DNA of 64,000 nt, from assembly GCA_021730985.1 (NCBI GenBank), contig JAKFYI010000013.1, positions 1 through 64,000 of the forward strand, written 5' to 3'. Position 1 is the stretch's first letter. The number at the start of each line of letters is the position of its first letter. Below the pieces are notes generated by a model. The model made no database searches and had not been told where the DNA came from. It saw nothing but the letters and a program-made list of their open reading frames with translations. Of this stretch, positions 39,955-49,703 are shown piece by piece. This stretch comes from Hyphomicrobiales bacterium. Its GTDB lineage: Bacteria > Pseudomonadota > Alphaproteobacteria > Rhizobiales > Xanthobacteraceae. The translations under genes were made by a program, and so were the position numbers.

Positions 39955-41718
39955 ATGAACGTCTTCGACATTTTCACCGCCCACGTCCGCGATGCCGTCA
40001 AGGCACTGGCCCAGTCCGGCGATCTTGCGTCCGTGCCAGAGCTTTCCCGCGTCGTCGTCGAGCCGCCGCGCGAGGCGGGCCACGGCGATCTCGCCACCAA
40101 CGCCGCGATGGTGCTGGCCAAGGAGGCCGGCCTCAAGCCGCGCGACCTTGCGGTCAAGATCGCGGCCGAACTTGAGAAGCGCCCCGAAATCGTGAAGGCC
40201 GAGATCGCGGGGCCGGGGTTCATCAACCTCACGCTCGATCCGGCGGTGTGGCGCGACGCGCTCGCCGAGGCGATCCGCTCAGGCGCCGCTTACGGGCGCG
40301 GCGAGGGCGGTCACGCCGTCAATGTGGAATACGTCAGCGCCAATCCGACCGGCCCGATGCATGTGGGGCATTGCCGCGGCGCGGTGTTCGGCGATGCGCT
40401 CGCCAACCTGCTGGCGTTCTCAGGCTTCGCGGTCACGCGTGAGTACTACATCAACGACGCAGGCGCACAGGTCGATATTCTCGCGCGCTCGGCGTTCCTG
40501 CGCTACCGCGAGGCGCTTGGTGAAAACATTGGGGCGATCCCCGAGGGGCTGTATCCGGGCGACTATCTGGTGCCGGTCGGGAAGGCGCTCGCGGCCGAGT
40601 ACGGCAACGCGCTGCTGGGCAAGCCGGAGGCCGAATGGCTGGTGCCGGTTCGTACCAAGGCCATCGCGATGATGATGGACATGATCCGCGAGGATCTCGC
40701 GGCGCTCAACGTGCGCCACGACGTGTTCTTCTCCGAGCGGTCGTTGATCGAGGGCGGGGATAAGGTCGGCGCCACGATCCAGGCGCTGCGCGCGGACGGC
40801 AAGGTCTATGAAGGTCGGCTGGAAAAACCCAAAGGTGCGCCGGCAGAAGACTGGGAAGACCGCGAACAAACACTATTCCGCGCCACCGATTTCGGCGACG
40901 ACGTCGATCGGCCGCTGAAGAAATCCGATGGCAGCTACACCTACTTCGCCTCCGACATTGCCTATCACAAGTCGAAATTCGATCGCGGCTTCCGCGACAT
41001 GATCGACGTCTGGGGCGCCGACCATGGCGGCTACATCAAGCGCATGAAGGCCGCGGTGACGGCGGTGAGCGCGGGTCAGGCCGAGCTCGACGTCAAGATC
41101 GTGCAGCTCGTGAAGCTGTCCCGCGCCGGCGTCGAAGTGAAAATGTCGAAGCGCTCGGGCGAGTTCGTGACGCTTCGCGAGGTGGTGGACGAGGTCGGCC
41201 GCGACGCCGTGCGGTTCATGATGCTGTACCGCAAGAACGACGCCCCGCTCGATTTCGACCTCGCCAAGGTGATCGAAAAGTCGCGCGAGAACCCGGTGTT
41301 CTACGTGCAGTATGGCCACGCCCGCGGCCATTCGATCTTCCGCAACGCAGCCCCGGTGGTGGGGGAACTGCCTGCGGATGCATCAGCCCGGGCGGCACAT
41401 CTGGCCACGGCCAGCCTGGCGCGGCTCGACGATCCGGCGGAATTGTCGCTGATGCGCAAGCTGGCGCTTTACCCCAGACTGGTCGAAGCCTCGGCCCAGG
41501 CCCACGAGCCGCACCGGGTCGCCTTCTATCTATATGAATTGGCGAGCGAATTTCACGCGCTTTGGACGCTCGGAAATGACAAGCCTCATTTACGCTTCAT
41601 TATCCAAGATGATCGAGAACTGACGGTGGCGCGTCTGGCCCTGGTTCAGGGAGTTGTGACGGTAATTGCCTCTGGATTGGCGCTGTTGGGCGTCGAGGCG
41701 CCTGAGGAAATGCGGTAA
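39955..41718 (+). CDS. argS: Arginine--tRNA ligase
   Basis: A 587-residue class I synthetase starting [18 protein letters not shown]. The HIGH motif is HVGH (in [15 protein letters not shown]), the KMSKS-equivalent is KMSKRSG, and the C-terminal anticodon-binding alpha bundle ends [10 protein letters not shown]. The Add1 N-terminal domain ([16 protein letters not shown]) identifies it as ArgRS. Short stretches near 40795-40880 and 41515-41700 are A/T-richer with codons unlike the rest of the gene. It sits 77 bases after dgt and 72 before the SPOR gene. Confidence 0.98.
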   Translation: MNVFDIFTAHVRDAVKALAQSGDLASVPELSRVVVEPPREAGHGDLATNAAMVLAKEAGLKPRDLAVKIAAELEKRPEIVKAEIAGPGFINLTLDPAVWRDALAEAIRSGAAYGRGEGGHAVNVEYVSANPTGPMHVGHCRGAVFGDALANLLAFSGFAVTREYYINDAGAQVDILARSAFLRYREALGENIGAIPEGLYPGDYLVPVGKALAAEYGNALLGKPEAEWLVPVRTKAIAMMMDMIREDLAALNVRHDVFFSERSLIEGGDKVGATIQALRADGKVYEGRLEKPKGAPAEDWEDREQTLFRATDFGDDVDRPLKKSDGSYTYFASDIAYHKSKFDRGFRDMIDVWGADHGGYIKRMKAAVTAVSAGQAELDVKIVQLVKLSRAGVEVKMSKRSGEFVTLREVVDEVGRDAVRFMMLYRKNDAPLDFDLAKVIEKSRENPVFYVQYGHARGHSIFRNAAPVVGELPADASARAAHLATASLARLDDPAELSLMRKLALYPRLVEASAQAHEPHRVAFYLYELASEFHALWTLGNDKPHLRFIIQDDRELTVARLALVQGVVTVIASGLALLGVEAPEEMR

Positions 41719-41790
41719 TCTTGCCGCCGTTGGACGTGAAATCGCCGCAAGCGCATTTCATCCATCGTCGTACCGGACACGGAACCCGTC

Positions 41791-43428
41791 ATGACGGACG
41801 ACAGCAACGCACGTTATCGGTCGAGCGACCCCTATGGCCAGGCCCCGGCTCCGAGCGAGCAGGGCGCCGACCCGCTGGCGGAACTCGCGCGCCTGATCGG
41901 GCAGACCAGCCGCGAGCCGCGGCCGGAGCCGCGTGACGATCACCGCTACGACGAGCCTGCGGCCTACGCCGACCAGCACGAGCGGCCGGCTTACGACCCG
42001 CGTTACGACACGCCGCTGTCGCACGATGCCGCGTTCGCCCACGATGCAGCGCATCCCGCGCCGGAGTGGCAAAGCCAGCCCGCGCACGCCGAGCCGCAAT
42101 GGCAGAGCGAGCCCGCGCCTTCGTTCGATCCATTCACATCGGCGCAGCACCAGCGACCGCTCGATCCGCCGAACGATCACCGCTACCAGGAGCCGGTCAG
42201 CCAGCCGCGTTACCAGGAGCCGGAGCGCGCGGAGCGATACCAGGAGCCGCAGAGTCAATTGCGGGCGCATGCGCCCGATCTGAGCTTCCTGTCCGCGCAC
42301 TCCGATCAGTCGCGCCACGCCGCTGCGCCGCAGGAGCAGGCTCACCACGACACGTTTGTAGCGCCTTCGTTCGATCCGCCGCCGCGGCCGCCGCAGTCCT
42401 TCTCGCCCAATTCGATGTCCGATCCCGGACCGATGCCGCCGCCGAACGCCGACGAGTACTACGACGATCCACCGAGCCGCGGACGTCGCAGAGGCCTCGT
42501 CACCGTGATGGCCGTGCTTTGCCTGGCCGTGGTCGGCACCGGCGCGGCCTTCGGCTATCGCACCTATTTCGGCGGCCCGGCCGTGAAAGGGCCTGCGCCG
42601 GTGATCCGCGCCAGCGCGGAGCCCAGCAAGGTTGCGCCGCCGCCTCAGGCCGATCCCAAGGACACCAACAAAATCAGCTACGACCGTTTCGCCGATCGCG
42701 GCCAGAACGAGCAGGTGGTGCCGCGCGAAGAGAGGCCGGTCGATGTCCGCGAAGCCGCGCGCAGCGGCCCGCCGCGCGCCGTTGCGATGGGCGCGGCCAA
42801 TGCCAGCGGCACACCGGCTGCCGTAGCACAAGCCGCCAATCCTCCGAGTGTGCTGACCGAGCCCAAGCGCGTCCGCACCGTTCCGATCCGTCCCGACGCG
42901 CCCGATACCTCGGCCGCGCGTCCGCAGATGGTGGCGGCGGTCCCGCCGCCGCCGCGCCAGAGCGCGCCGGCCGCCAATGCGCCGCTCGATCTCGCCAACC
43001 CCGTTGCGCCGCCCGCGGCGCGAGCCTCGGCGCCACCGATGCGCGCTGCGGCCGCGCGACCCGCGCCCGAGCCACCGCCGGGCACCGCGCCGATGTCGCT
43101 TGCCCCGGATGCGCCGGCGGCAGCCCGTGCACCTGCGCCGACACGCGTCGCGTCGGCGCCCGCCACAGGCGGCGGCAGCGGCAACTATCTCGTGCAGGTG
43201 TCGTCACAGCGCAGCGAGGCCGATGCCCAGGCCGCGTACCGCAGCGTCAAGTCCAAATACTCTGGCGTGCTCGGCGACCGCCAGCCGGTGATCCGCCGCG
43301 CCGATCTGGCCGGCAAGGGCACCTACTACCGCGCCATGGTCGGCCCGTTCACGACCCGCGACGAGGCGATCCAGCTCTGCAGCAGCCTGAAGGCCGCCGG
43401 CGGCGATTGCGTTGTCCAAGCCAATTGA
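41791..43428 (+). CDS. SPOR domain-containing cell-envelope protein
   Basis: A 545-residue bitopic membrane protein. Residues 1-230 are a disordered, Gln/Pro/Arg/Tyr-rich cytoplasmic region with repeated RYQEPE-like units. One transmembrane helix follows (about 233-250, GLVTVMAVLCLAVVGTGAAFGY), then a long Pro/Ala periplasmic linker and a C-terminal SPOR domain (about 465-545, NYLVQVSSQRSEADAQAAYR ... GPFTTRDEAIQLCSSLKAAG). SPOR domains bind denuded septal peptidoglycan, so a role in cell division is likely. It is placed directly before nagZ, another cell-wall gene. Confidence 0.9.
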   Translation: MTDDSNARYRSSDPYGQAPAPSEQGADPLAELARLIGQTSREPRPEPRDDHRYDEPAAYADQHERPAYDPRYDTPLSHDAAFAHDAAHPAPEWQSQPAHAEPQWQSEPAPSFDPFTSAQHQRPLDPPNDHRYQEPVSQPRYQEPERAERYQEPQSQLRAHAPDLSFLSAHSDQSRHAAAPQEQAHHDTFVAPSFDPPPRPPQSFSPNSMSDPGPMPPPNADEYYDDPPSRGRRRGLVTVMAVLCLAVVGTGAAFGYRTYFGGPAVKGPAPVIRASAEPSKVAPPPQADPKDTNKISYDRFADRGQNEQVVPREERPVDVREAARSGPPRAVAMGAANASGTPAAVAQAANPPSVLTEPKRVRTVPIRPDAPDTSAARPQMVAAVPPPPRQSAPAANAPLDLANPVAPPAARASAPPMRAAAARPAPEPPPGTAPMSLAPDAPAAARAPAPTRVASAPATGGGSGNYLVQVSSQRSEADAQAAYRSVKSKYSGVLGDRQPVIRRADLAGKGTYYRAMVGPFTTRDEAIQLCSSLKAAGGDCVVQAN

Positions 43429-43474
43429 TCGCTTCGGCTTGACCCTTCGACGCGACGCAAGCTAATCCGCGCCG

Positions 43475-44494
43475 ATGGCGCAGCGCGCATTCATCACCGG
43501 GCTTTCGGGCCCAGTGCTCACGGCGGAGGAGCGCGCATTCCTGCGCGAGGCCCGTCCGTGGGGCCTGATCCTGTTCAAGCGCAACATTGAAGACAAGGCG
43601 CAAGTCACACGGCTTGTTGCCAATTTCCTGTCGGCCGCCGGCGACGCGGGCGCGCCCGTCCTGATCGACCAGGAGGGCGGCCGGGTGCAGCGGTTGCAGC
43701 CGCCGCACTGGCCTGCCTATCCGCCGGGTGCGGCCTATGGCGCGATCTACCAGCGCGACAATCGCCGGGGCCTGCGGGCGGCCCGGCTCGGCGCCCGCCT
43801 GATCGCCGCGGACTTGGCGCCGCTCGGCATCAACGTGGATTGCCTGCCGCTGGCCGATGTTCCCGTCCGCGGCGCCGACCGGGTGATCGGGGACCGCGCC
43901 TATGGCGACACGCCCGCGCAGGTAGCCGCCGTCGCCGCCGCCGTTGCCGAGGGTCTCGCGGACGGTGGCGTGCTGCCGGTGCTGAAGCACATCCCCGGAC
44001 ATGGCCGCGCCACGGCGGACAGCCATGAGCAACTCCCGGTGGTACACACCGGCCGCGCGGAGCTGGAAGCGAGTGATTTTGCGGCTTTTCGGCCGTTGAA
44101 CCGCTTGCCCCTGGGGATGACGGCCCACGTCGTCTTCACCGCCTTCGACCCTGTGCTACCTGTGACAACATCGGTCACAATGATCCGCGAGGTGATTCGC
44201 GGCTTCATCGGTTTCGACGGACTCCTGATGGGTGATGACGTGTCCATGGGCGCATTGAGCGGTTCGATCGGCGAGCGCAGCCGCGCCTCGATCGCCGCCG
44301 GATGCGACGTGGTCCTGCACTGCAACGGCAAGCTCGACGAGATGCGGGCGGTGGCGTCCGAAGCGCCGGAACTCAAGGGCGAGGCGGCCCGCCGTGCCGC
44401 GGTCGCGCTGGCGGGGCGTAAGGCGCCGAAGGCCATCGACCTGAACGACGCGCGGCGCGAATTCGCGGACCTGATGGGAACGCCCACCGTATGA
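43475..44494 (+). CDS. nagZ: Beta-N-acetylhexosaminidase NagZ
   Basis: A 339-residue glycoside hydrolase family 3 protein that releases N-acetylglucosamine from muropeptides during cell-wall recycling in the cytoplasm. Landmarks: GLILFKRNI, VLIDQEGGRVQRLQPPHW, the flexible-loop motif KHIPGHGRATADSHEQLP with the catalytic Asp/His pair, and the nucleophile Asp near residue 254 in LLMGDDVSMGALSGS. No signal peptide. Its stop overlaps the scpA start (ATGA). Confidence 0.96.
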   Translation: MAQRAFITGLSGPVLTAEERAFLREARPWGLILFKRNIEDKAQVTRLVANFLSAAGDAGAPVLIDQEGGRVQRLQPPHWPAYPPGAAYGAIYQRDNRRGLRAARLGARLIAADLAPLGINVDCLPLADVPVRGADRVIGDRAYGDTPAQVAAVAAAVAEGLADGGVLPVLKHIPGHGRATADSHEQLPVVHTGRAELEASDFAAFRPLNRLPLGMTAHVVFTAFDPVLPVTTSVTMIREVIRGFIGFDGLLMGDDVSMGALSGSIGERSRASIAAGCDVVLHCNGKLDEMRAVASEAPELKGEAARRAAVALAGRKAPKAIDLNDARREFADLMGTPTV

Positions 44495-45324
44495 GCGACA
44501 CGTTGAGCTTCGAGAACGATTTCGCCGACGAACGCGCCAGCGACGACCCGGCGCTGGTGGTCGATGTCGAGGGCTTCGAAGGTCCGCTCGATCTGCTGCT
44601 GTCGCTGGCGCGCAACCAGAAGGTCGATCTCACCAAGATTTCGATCCTGGCGCTGGCCGACCAGTACCTCGCGTTCATCGAAGCCGCGCGAAAGCTCAGG
44701 CTTGAGCTTGCCGCCGACTATCTCGTGATGGCGGCGTGGCTCGCCTATCTCAAATCGCGCCTGCTGCTGCCGGAGGCAGCCGGTCCCGACGGTCCGAGCG
44801 CCGAGGAAATGGCGAATGCGCTGGCCTGGCGGCTGAAGCGCCTGGAGGCGTTCCGCGAGGTGTCGTCCAAGCTGATGGAACGCCCGCAGTTGCAGCGCGA
44901 CGTGTTCCGCCGCGGCGATCCTGAGCCGATCACCGACATCAAGACGCCGGAATGGACCGCCACGCTCTACGATCTGCTGTCGGCCTACGCGCATCAGCGC
45001 CAGCAGACCGCGCTGGCGCATGTGAGCTTCAAGCAGCGCACCGTGTGGTCGCTGCAGGAGGCGCGCGAGCAGTTGCAGCGGCTGATCGGGCAGGCGGGCG
45101 ACTGGAGCAGGCTGGATCAGTTCCTGCTGTCGTATCTGGTCGAGCCGTCGATGCGGGCGACCGCGTTCGCGTCCAGTCTCGCGGCGACGCTCGAACTGGT
45201 GCGCGAGGGCGTGGTCGAGGTGCATCAGCAGGCCGCGTTCGGGCCGATCTATCTGCGCAGGCGTGAAATCACCGGACACGTCGCGGCGGCATCGACCGAT
45301 TCCGCGCCGCGTTCGATCGAATGA
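44491..45324 (+). CDS. scpA: Segregation and condensation protein A
   Basis: A 277-residue kleisin that closes the SMC ring with ScpB. The conserved N-terminal part reads VVDVEGFEGPLDLLLSLARN and VDLTKISILALADQYLAFI, then YLVMAAWLAYLKSRLLLPE; a C-terminal winged helix follows. ATGA overlap with nagZ implies translational coupling; scpB starts 22 bases later. Confidence 0.96.
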   Translation: MSDTLSFENDFADERASDDPALVVDVEGFEGPLDLLLSLARNQKVDLTKISILALADQYLAFIEAARKLRLELAADYLVMAAWLAYLKSRLLLPEAAGPDGPSAEEMANALAWRLKRLEAFREVSSKLMERPQLQRDVFRRGDPEPITDIKTPEWTATLYDLLSAYAHQRQQTALAHVSFKQRTVWSLQEAREQLQRLIGQAGDWSRLDQFLLSYLVEPSMRATAFASSLAATLELVREGVVEVHQQAAFGPIYLRRREITGHVAAASTDSAPRSIE

Positions 45325-45346
45325 ACTCGTAAGGAGAGCGGAGGCA

Positions 45347-46105
45347 ATGGCAGCCTTGGCGGAACGACGCATCATACCCCACGACGAACTCAAGGCCCGG
45401 TCGGAGCGCAAAGCGGAGGCGTCCGAAGCGGCCGAAGCGATCACGCCGGCGGTGGAGGCGCGGCCCGAGCATCTGCGCCTGCTCGAGGCGTTGCTGTTCG
45501 CAGCCTCCGCACCTCTGGACGAGAAGACGCTCGGCGCGCGGCTGCCGCAGGATGTCGATCTGCGCCAGACCCTGCGCGCGCTGCAGGCCGAGTACGGCCC
45601 GCGCGGCGTCAACCTGGTGAAGCTCGGCAACAAGTGGGCGTTCCGCACCGCCAACGACCTGTCGTGGCTGCTGACCAAGGAAGCGGTGGTCCCCAAGAAG
45701 CTGTCGCGCGCCGCGATCGAGACGCTGGCCGTGATCGCCTACCACCAGCCCGTGACGCGCGTCGAGGTCGAGGAAATCCGCGGCGTCGTCATGTCCAAGG
45801 GCACGTTCGACGTGCTGATGGAAACCGGCTGGATCAGGCCGCGCGGCCGCCGCAAGACGCCGGGCCGGCCGATTACCTACGGCACCTCCGAGGACTTCCT
45901 CTCGCACTTCGGCCTGGAGGCGCTGGGCGATCTGCCTGGGCTCGAGGAACTGAAGGGTTCCGGCCTGCTGGATGGCCGCCTGCCGCCGGGCTTCTCGGTG
46001 CCGGCGCCGTCCGACGATCCGGCGCTGCGCGACGACGAGGATCCGCTGGAGCCCGGCGACCTCGATCTCGGCCTTGCGCCGCCGCCGGAGCGGGTGGAGG
46101 AGTAG
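45347..46105 (+). CDS. scpB: Segregation and condensation protein B
   Basis: A 252-residue protein with the paired winged helices of ScpB: HLRLLEALLFAASAPLDEKT, then LVKLGNKWAFRTANDLSWLL and the highly conserved RAAIETLAVIAYHQPVTRVE, EEIRGVVMSKGT and GRPITYGTSEDFLSHFGL. It binds ScpA to regulate the SMC condensin. The ATG at 45347 has GGAG upstream and is preferred over a start inside scpA. The acidic C-tail (DDEDPLEPGDLDL) is likely disordered. Confidence 0.95.
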   Translation: MAALAERRIIPHDELKARSERKAEASEAAEAITPAVEARPEHLRLLEALLFAASAPLDEKTLGARLPQDVDLRQTLRALQAEYGPRGVNLVKLGNKWAFRTANDLSWLLTKEAVVPKKLSRAAIETLAVIAYHQPVTRVEVEEIRGVVMSKGTFDVLMETGWIRPRGRRKTPGRPITYGTSEDFLSHFGLEALGDLPGLEELKGSGLLDGRLPPGFSVPAPSDDPALRDDEDPLEPGDLDLGLAPPPERVEE

Positions 46106-46268
46106 CCCGCGCGGGCCCACTTGCCCGCGAATCCAGGCGATTAGCCATGATCGGCGAGGCGCGGCATCGCGGCCGGGCGGCAACCTTGTTTTTGCGCCCT
46201 GTCGGGCCTAGGTTCTCAAAAAACCGAGTGGGGACGGCGCCAAAGCCGGTCGGTTTGGAGGATTCTCG

Positions 46269-46529
46269 ATGGGTTCGATGAGCATCTGGCACTGGATCGT
46301 GGTCATCGCCGTGGTCCTGCTGCTGTTCGGCCGCGGCAAGATTTCCGACCTGATGGGCGACGTCGCGCAGGGCATCAAGTCGTTCAAGAAGGGCATGGCG
46401 GAAGACGACACCGCCAAGGCCGACACGCCGCCGGCGGCGGACGGCAAGACCATCGATCACCAGAACGCGGCCACAGCGCCTGCGCAGCAGGCCAAGACCG
46501 AGCGCAAGTTCGAAGGCACCGCGGGCTGA
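46269..46529 (+). CDS. tatA: Sec-independent translocase subunit TatA
   Basis: An 86-residue protein with one N-terminal membrane helix ([18 protein letters not shown]), the [20 protein letters not shown] amphipathic helix conserved in TatA, and a charged C-tail. TatA oligomerises to form the pathway for folded Tat substrates. First gene of tatABC in standard order. Confidence 0.97.
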   Translation: MGSMSIWHWIVVIAVVLLLFGRGKISDLMGDVAQGIKSFKKGMAEDDTAKADTPPAADGKTIDHQNAATAPAQQAKTERKFEGTAG

Positions 46530-46607
46530 GCGGATCTTCCGTTCCCGGGCGTCAGGTTGCATGAGGGGCGCCGGCCGATGCTAGCGCCCCTTGGAGTTTG
46601 AATACCC

Positions 46608-47078
46608 ATGTTCGACATCGGCTGGAGTGAGCTGCTGGTGATCGGTGTCGTCGCGTTGATCGCGATCGGGCCGAAGGAGCTGCCGGGCGTGCTGCGCACC
46701 GTCGGCCAGTGGATGGGCAAGGTCCGCCGCATGGCCGCCGAATTCCAGGGCCAGTTCCAGGATGCGATGCGCGAAGCCGAGATGGCCGACATCAAGAAGC
46801 AGGTCGATGAGATGGCCAGCGCGGCATCGACCGTGACGAACTACGATCCGCTCGGCGAAATCAGCAAGCAGTTCGAGACCGCGATCGACGACAAGCCCGC
46901 GCAGACGCCGGTCGCCACCGCGCCGCCCGCCCCCGAGGGCGCGGCGCCGGCCGAGCCCGCCGCCGTCACGCCGGACAGCGCCACAGACAATGTACACGCC
47001 GCCGCGCAGGCTGTCCCCGCCACGCCTGCGCTTGAAACCGCAGCCGCGCCGCAACCCAAGGCCGGGAGCGGCGCATGA
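46608..47078 (+). CDS. tatB: Sec-independent translocase subunit TatB
   Basis: A 156-residue protein with the TatB start [20 protein letters not shown], followed by [19 protein letters not shown] and a long amphipathic helix ([17 protein letters not shown]), then an Ala/Pro-rich tail. TatB together with TatC forms the twin-arginine signal receptor. Its stop overlaps the tatC start by 4 bases. Confidence 0.97.
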   Translation: MFDIGWSELLVIGVVALIAIGPKELPGVLRTVGQWMGKVRRMAAEFQGQFQDAMREAEMADIKKQVDEMASAASTVTNYDPLGEISKQFETAIDDKPAQTPVATAPPAPEGAAPAEPAAVTPDSATDNVHAAAQAVPATPALETAAAPQPKAGSGA

Positions 47079-47893
47079 GCCGCAGCGAGGACGACGAAAA
47101 GGAAATCGAGGCCAGCAAGGCTCCGCTGATGGAGCACCTGATCGAGCTGCGCTCGCGGCTGATCAAGGCGGTGCTGGCGTTCCTGATCGCGGCCATTGCC
47201 TGCTTCTTCTTCGCCAAGCAGATCTACAACGTGCTGGTGTGGCCGTATGTCTGGATCGCCGGCATCGAGAACACCAAGTTCATCTACACCGCGCTGCTGG
47301 AGTATTTCATCACCCAGCTCAAGCTCGCGCTGTTCGGTGCGGCGTTCTTCGCGTTTCCGGTGATCGCCACGCAGATCTACATGTTCGTCGCGCCGGGCCT
47401 GTACCGCAACGAGCGGCACGCCTTCGTGCCGTACCTGATCGCCACGCCGGTCTTCTTCATGCTCGGCGCCGCGGTGGTGTATTTCATCGTGATGCCGATG
47501 CTGGTGCGGTTCTCGCTCGGCATGCAGCAGTCGCCCGGCGACGGCCAGGCCGAGATCGCGTTGCTGCCCAAGGTCGGCGAATATCTGTCGCTGATGATGA
47601 GCCTGGTGCTGGCGTTCGGCGTCGCGTTCCAGCTTCCGGTGATCCTGACGCTGCTCGGCAAGATCGGCGTGCTGACGTCGCAGACGCTCAAGGAGAAGCG
47701 GCGCTATTTCATCGTCGGCGCGTTCGTCATCGCAGCGGTGCTGACGCCGCCCGACATCATCAGCCAGTTCTCGCTCGCGATCCCGCTGATGCTGCTGTAC
47801 GAGCTGTCGATCTGGTCGGTGAAGCTGGTCGAGAAGCAGGCCGTCGTGGCGGCTGCGGCTGACGCCAAGCCCGAAGGCAGCCCGGCGGAGTAG
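47075..47893 (+). CDS. tatC: Sec-independent translocase subunit TatC
   Basis: A 272-residue polytopic membrane protein with six expected helices. Signature segments are [21 protein letters not shown] (signal-binding N-terminus with conserved Glu), [18 protein letters not shown], and [18 protein letters not shown]. It is the core receptor of twin-arginine export. Last gene of the tat operon; a dispersed palindrome follows 8 bases after its stop and may act as an mRNA end structure. Confidence 0.97.
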   Translation: MSRSEDDEKEIEASKAPLMEHLIELRSRLIKAVLAFLIAAIACFFFAKQIYNVLVWPYVWIAGIENTKFIYTALLEYFITQLKLALFGAAFFAFPVIATQIYMFVAPGLYRNERHAFVPYLIATPVFFMLGAAVVYFIVMPMLVRFSLGMQQSPGDGQAEIALLPKVGEYLSLMMSLVLAFGVAFQLPVILTLLGKIGVLTSQTLKEKRRYFIVGAFVIAAVLTPPDIISQFSLAIPLMLLYELSIWSVKLVEKQAVVAAAADAKPEGSPAE

Positions 47894-47901
47894 GGGCGCC
47901 T

Positions 47902-48055
47902 CTTGTCCCGGGCGACCCCGGCGCTTGCCGGGGAGACCCGGGACCCCGGTTTCTTCTTTCTCGTTGCGCTAGCGAACCGGGGTCCCGGCTCGTGTTCGCC
48001 ATAGCGCGTTGAAGACGCGTGTGGACGCGCTTATGGCTCACTTGGCCGGGACAAG
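47902..48055. repeat. Dispersed intergenic palindromic repeat, copy B
   Basis: The element runs from CTTGTCCCGG to its reverse complement CCGGGACAAG, with internal GACCCGGGACCCCGG / CCGGGGTCCCGG. Relative to copy A it carries an extra hairpin module in its right arm (about 48001-48040, CATAGCGCG... CGCGCTTATG). It lies just downstream of tatC. Confidence 0.85.
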
Positions 48056-48155
48056 AGGGCGGTTGTGTCTCGGTTCGATTGGGGCAGAGGTGACGCGTTT
48101 GTGAGGGGCGGGTGCACTTGAGGGGTATAAGCTCCCTGAAACAGGAGGATTCCCC

Positions 48156-48443
48156 ATGCAGAAGACCCTGCTTTCAGTCGGCGTTCTGGCCCTTTTTGGA
48201 GCCGTGATGACCGGCCCTGCGGCGGCTCAGATGATGTGCGGCGCGGGCCAGCAAGCCCAGTCCTCGGCGGCAGGCGGCATGATGTGCGGCGCGCCCTCCG
48301 GTGCCGCTTCGACGATGGAAATGCCTTCCGCGGACAAGCCCGCTCAACAGTCGAGCGGCATGTGCCCCTGTTGCCGCAACATGGCGATGATGCGCAAGCC
48401 CGGCGGAATGCAGCCCAACATGCCGATGGAAATGCCCAAGTAG
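48156..48443 (+). CDS. Small secreted Met/Cys-rich protein, possible metal binder
   Basis: A 95-residue protein from an ATG with AGGAGG 8 bases upstream (48143-48148). Signal peptide residues 1-25 (ending AAAQ). The mature part is unusually rich in Met and Cys: two MMCG units, then MCPCCRNMAMMRKPGGM and a Met-rich tail (NMPMEMPK). Clustered Met and Cys ligands in the periplasm suggest Cu(I) or similar soft-metal binding (inference); no known domain is recognised. It stands alone between repeats. Confidence 0.75.
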   Translation: MQKTLLSVGVLALFGAVMTGPAAAQMMCGAGQQAQSSAAGGMMCGAPSGAASTMEMPSADKPAQQSSGMCPCCRNMAMMRKPGGMQPNMPMEMPK

Positions 48444-48502
48444 CAGGCGTCCGCCGGGCTTTCTTGTCGCTGCGATTCTCAGGATTCCATCAATTGGAAT
48501 TC

Positions 48503-48629
48503 GGTCATGCCCGGCCATAGCCGTCCGCAGGACGGCGTCGCTTCGCTCGCCTATGTGCCGGGCATCCACGCCTTCCTGCTCGTTCGGCAAAGTAAGGCGT
48601 GGATGGCCGGGACAAGCCCGGCCATGACC
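48503..48629. repeat. Dispersed repeat of the Bradyrhizobium-type 'GGTCATGCCCGGCC' class
   Basis: It starts GGTCATGCCCGGCC and ends GGCCATGACC, its near reverse complement, with an internal inverted pair CATCCACGCCTT / AAGGCGTGGATG. Repeats of this wording are common between genes in Bradyrhizobium-like genomes (recalled, not searched). Non-coding; it lies just before the IS insertion point. Confidence 0.75.
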
Positions 48630-48665
48630 GCACAGCCAACCAAGCACCTTGACAACAATCCTAGG

Positions 48666-48673
48666 ACTAAATA
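48666..48673. repeat. Left 8-bp target site duplication (ACTAAATA)
   Basis: ACTAAATA directly precedes the left inverted repeat and recurs directly after the right one at 50800-50807. An 8-bp duplication is what IS1595-family transposition produces. Confidence 0.93.
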
Positions 48674-48698
48674 CGCATTTATATACTTGACGTACCGG
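48674..48698 (+). repeat. Left terminal inverted repeat of IS element
   Basis: 25 bases that match the reverse complement of 50775-50799 with one mismatch (position 5, T versus C). The shared inner part reads ATACTTGACGTACCGG. This marks the left boundary of the element. Confidence 0.93.
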
Positions 48699-48735
48699 CG
48701 AGTATTTGTCATATTGGCGCTCAAGGGAGCGACCA

Positions 48736-49650
48736 ATGGCTATTCCTAAGATTTACACGGACGAAACGGCGGCCCGGAAACACCTCGAAGCCCTACTTTG
48801 GGCCGAGGGTCCGATCTGCCCCCATTGCGGCGTCGTGAACGAAGCAACCGAACTCAAGGGCAAATCTACACGCCCCGGCGTGTGGAAATGCCGCCCTTGT
48901 CAAAAGCCCTTTAGCGTCACGGTCGGCACCGTATTCGAGCGGTCCAAAATCCCGCTTCACCAGTGGGTCTGGGCCGTCGATATGTACACCGCGAGCAAGA
49001 AGGGCTTTTCGGCCCACCAGCTCCACCGCACGATCAAGGTCACTTACAAAACCGCCTGGTTTATGGCGCACCGCATCCGCACCGCTATGGGCGACGTAGC
49101 CGACGCCCCGATGGGCGGCGAAGGCGGACAAGTGCAGGCCGATGAAACCTACTACGGCAACACGTCGAAGCGGTCCAAGTCCTATCGCAAGGGCTTGAAG
49201 CGCAAGTCTGTCGTGGTCGCCCTCGTTGACCCTGCAAACGGTGAAGCCCGCGCCTTCCATATGGTGGACGGCGCTGGTGCCAACGTGGTCCGCGAAATTC
49301 TCGTTACCAACGCGGATCGCAAGGCCACGCTCGTTTCAGATGAAAGTTCGCTCTACACGAAAGTCGGTCGCGAATTTGCCGCCCACCAGACTGTGCTTCA
49401 CGCGGGCCGCGAGTACGTCAACAAGGACGGCTTCACCACAAACAACGTCGAAAACTTTTTCGGCACGTTCAAGCGCGGTATGCGCGGCGTCTATCATTTC
49501 TGCGGAGAGCAACACTTGCAGCGCTACTTGAACGAATTTTCGTTCCGGTATTCCAACCGTTCTGGCCTTGGCGTTTCCGATGCACTCCGCGCCGAACGCG
49601 CGCTCAAGAGCATCGCTGGCAAGCGGTTGACGTACCGCAGGCCTCACTAA
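48736..49650 (+). CDS. IS1595 family (ISXO2-like) transposase
   Basis: A 304-residue transposase from the ATG at 48736 (GGGAG upstream). An N-terminal zinc ribbon (CPHC ... CRPC, about residues 27-58) binds DNA ends. The DDE-type catalytic core of the ISXO2 domain follows: QADETYYG, VSDESSLY and TTNNVENFFGTFKRG near the C-terminus. No frameshift or truncation, so likely functional. Confidence 0.95.
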   Translation: MAIPKIYTDETAARKHLEALLWAEGPICPHCGVVNEATELKGKSTRPGVWKCRPCQKPFSVTVGTVFERSKIPLHQWVWAVDMYTASKKGFSAHQLHRTIKVTYKTAWFMAHRIRTAMGDVADAPMGGEGGQVQADETYYGNTSKRSKSYRKGLKRKSVVVALVDPANGEARAFHMVDGAGANVVREILVTNADRKATLVSDESSLYTKVGREFAAHQTVLHAGREYVNKDGFTTNNVENFFGTFKRGMRGVYHFCGEQHLQRYLNEFSFRYSNRSGLGVSDALRAERALKSIAGKRLTYRRPH

Positions 49651-49703
49651 GATCAAGAACAAGAAACAGTTTGCGAAACGGTTTTTGGCATGGAGGAAGC
49701 GAA

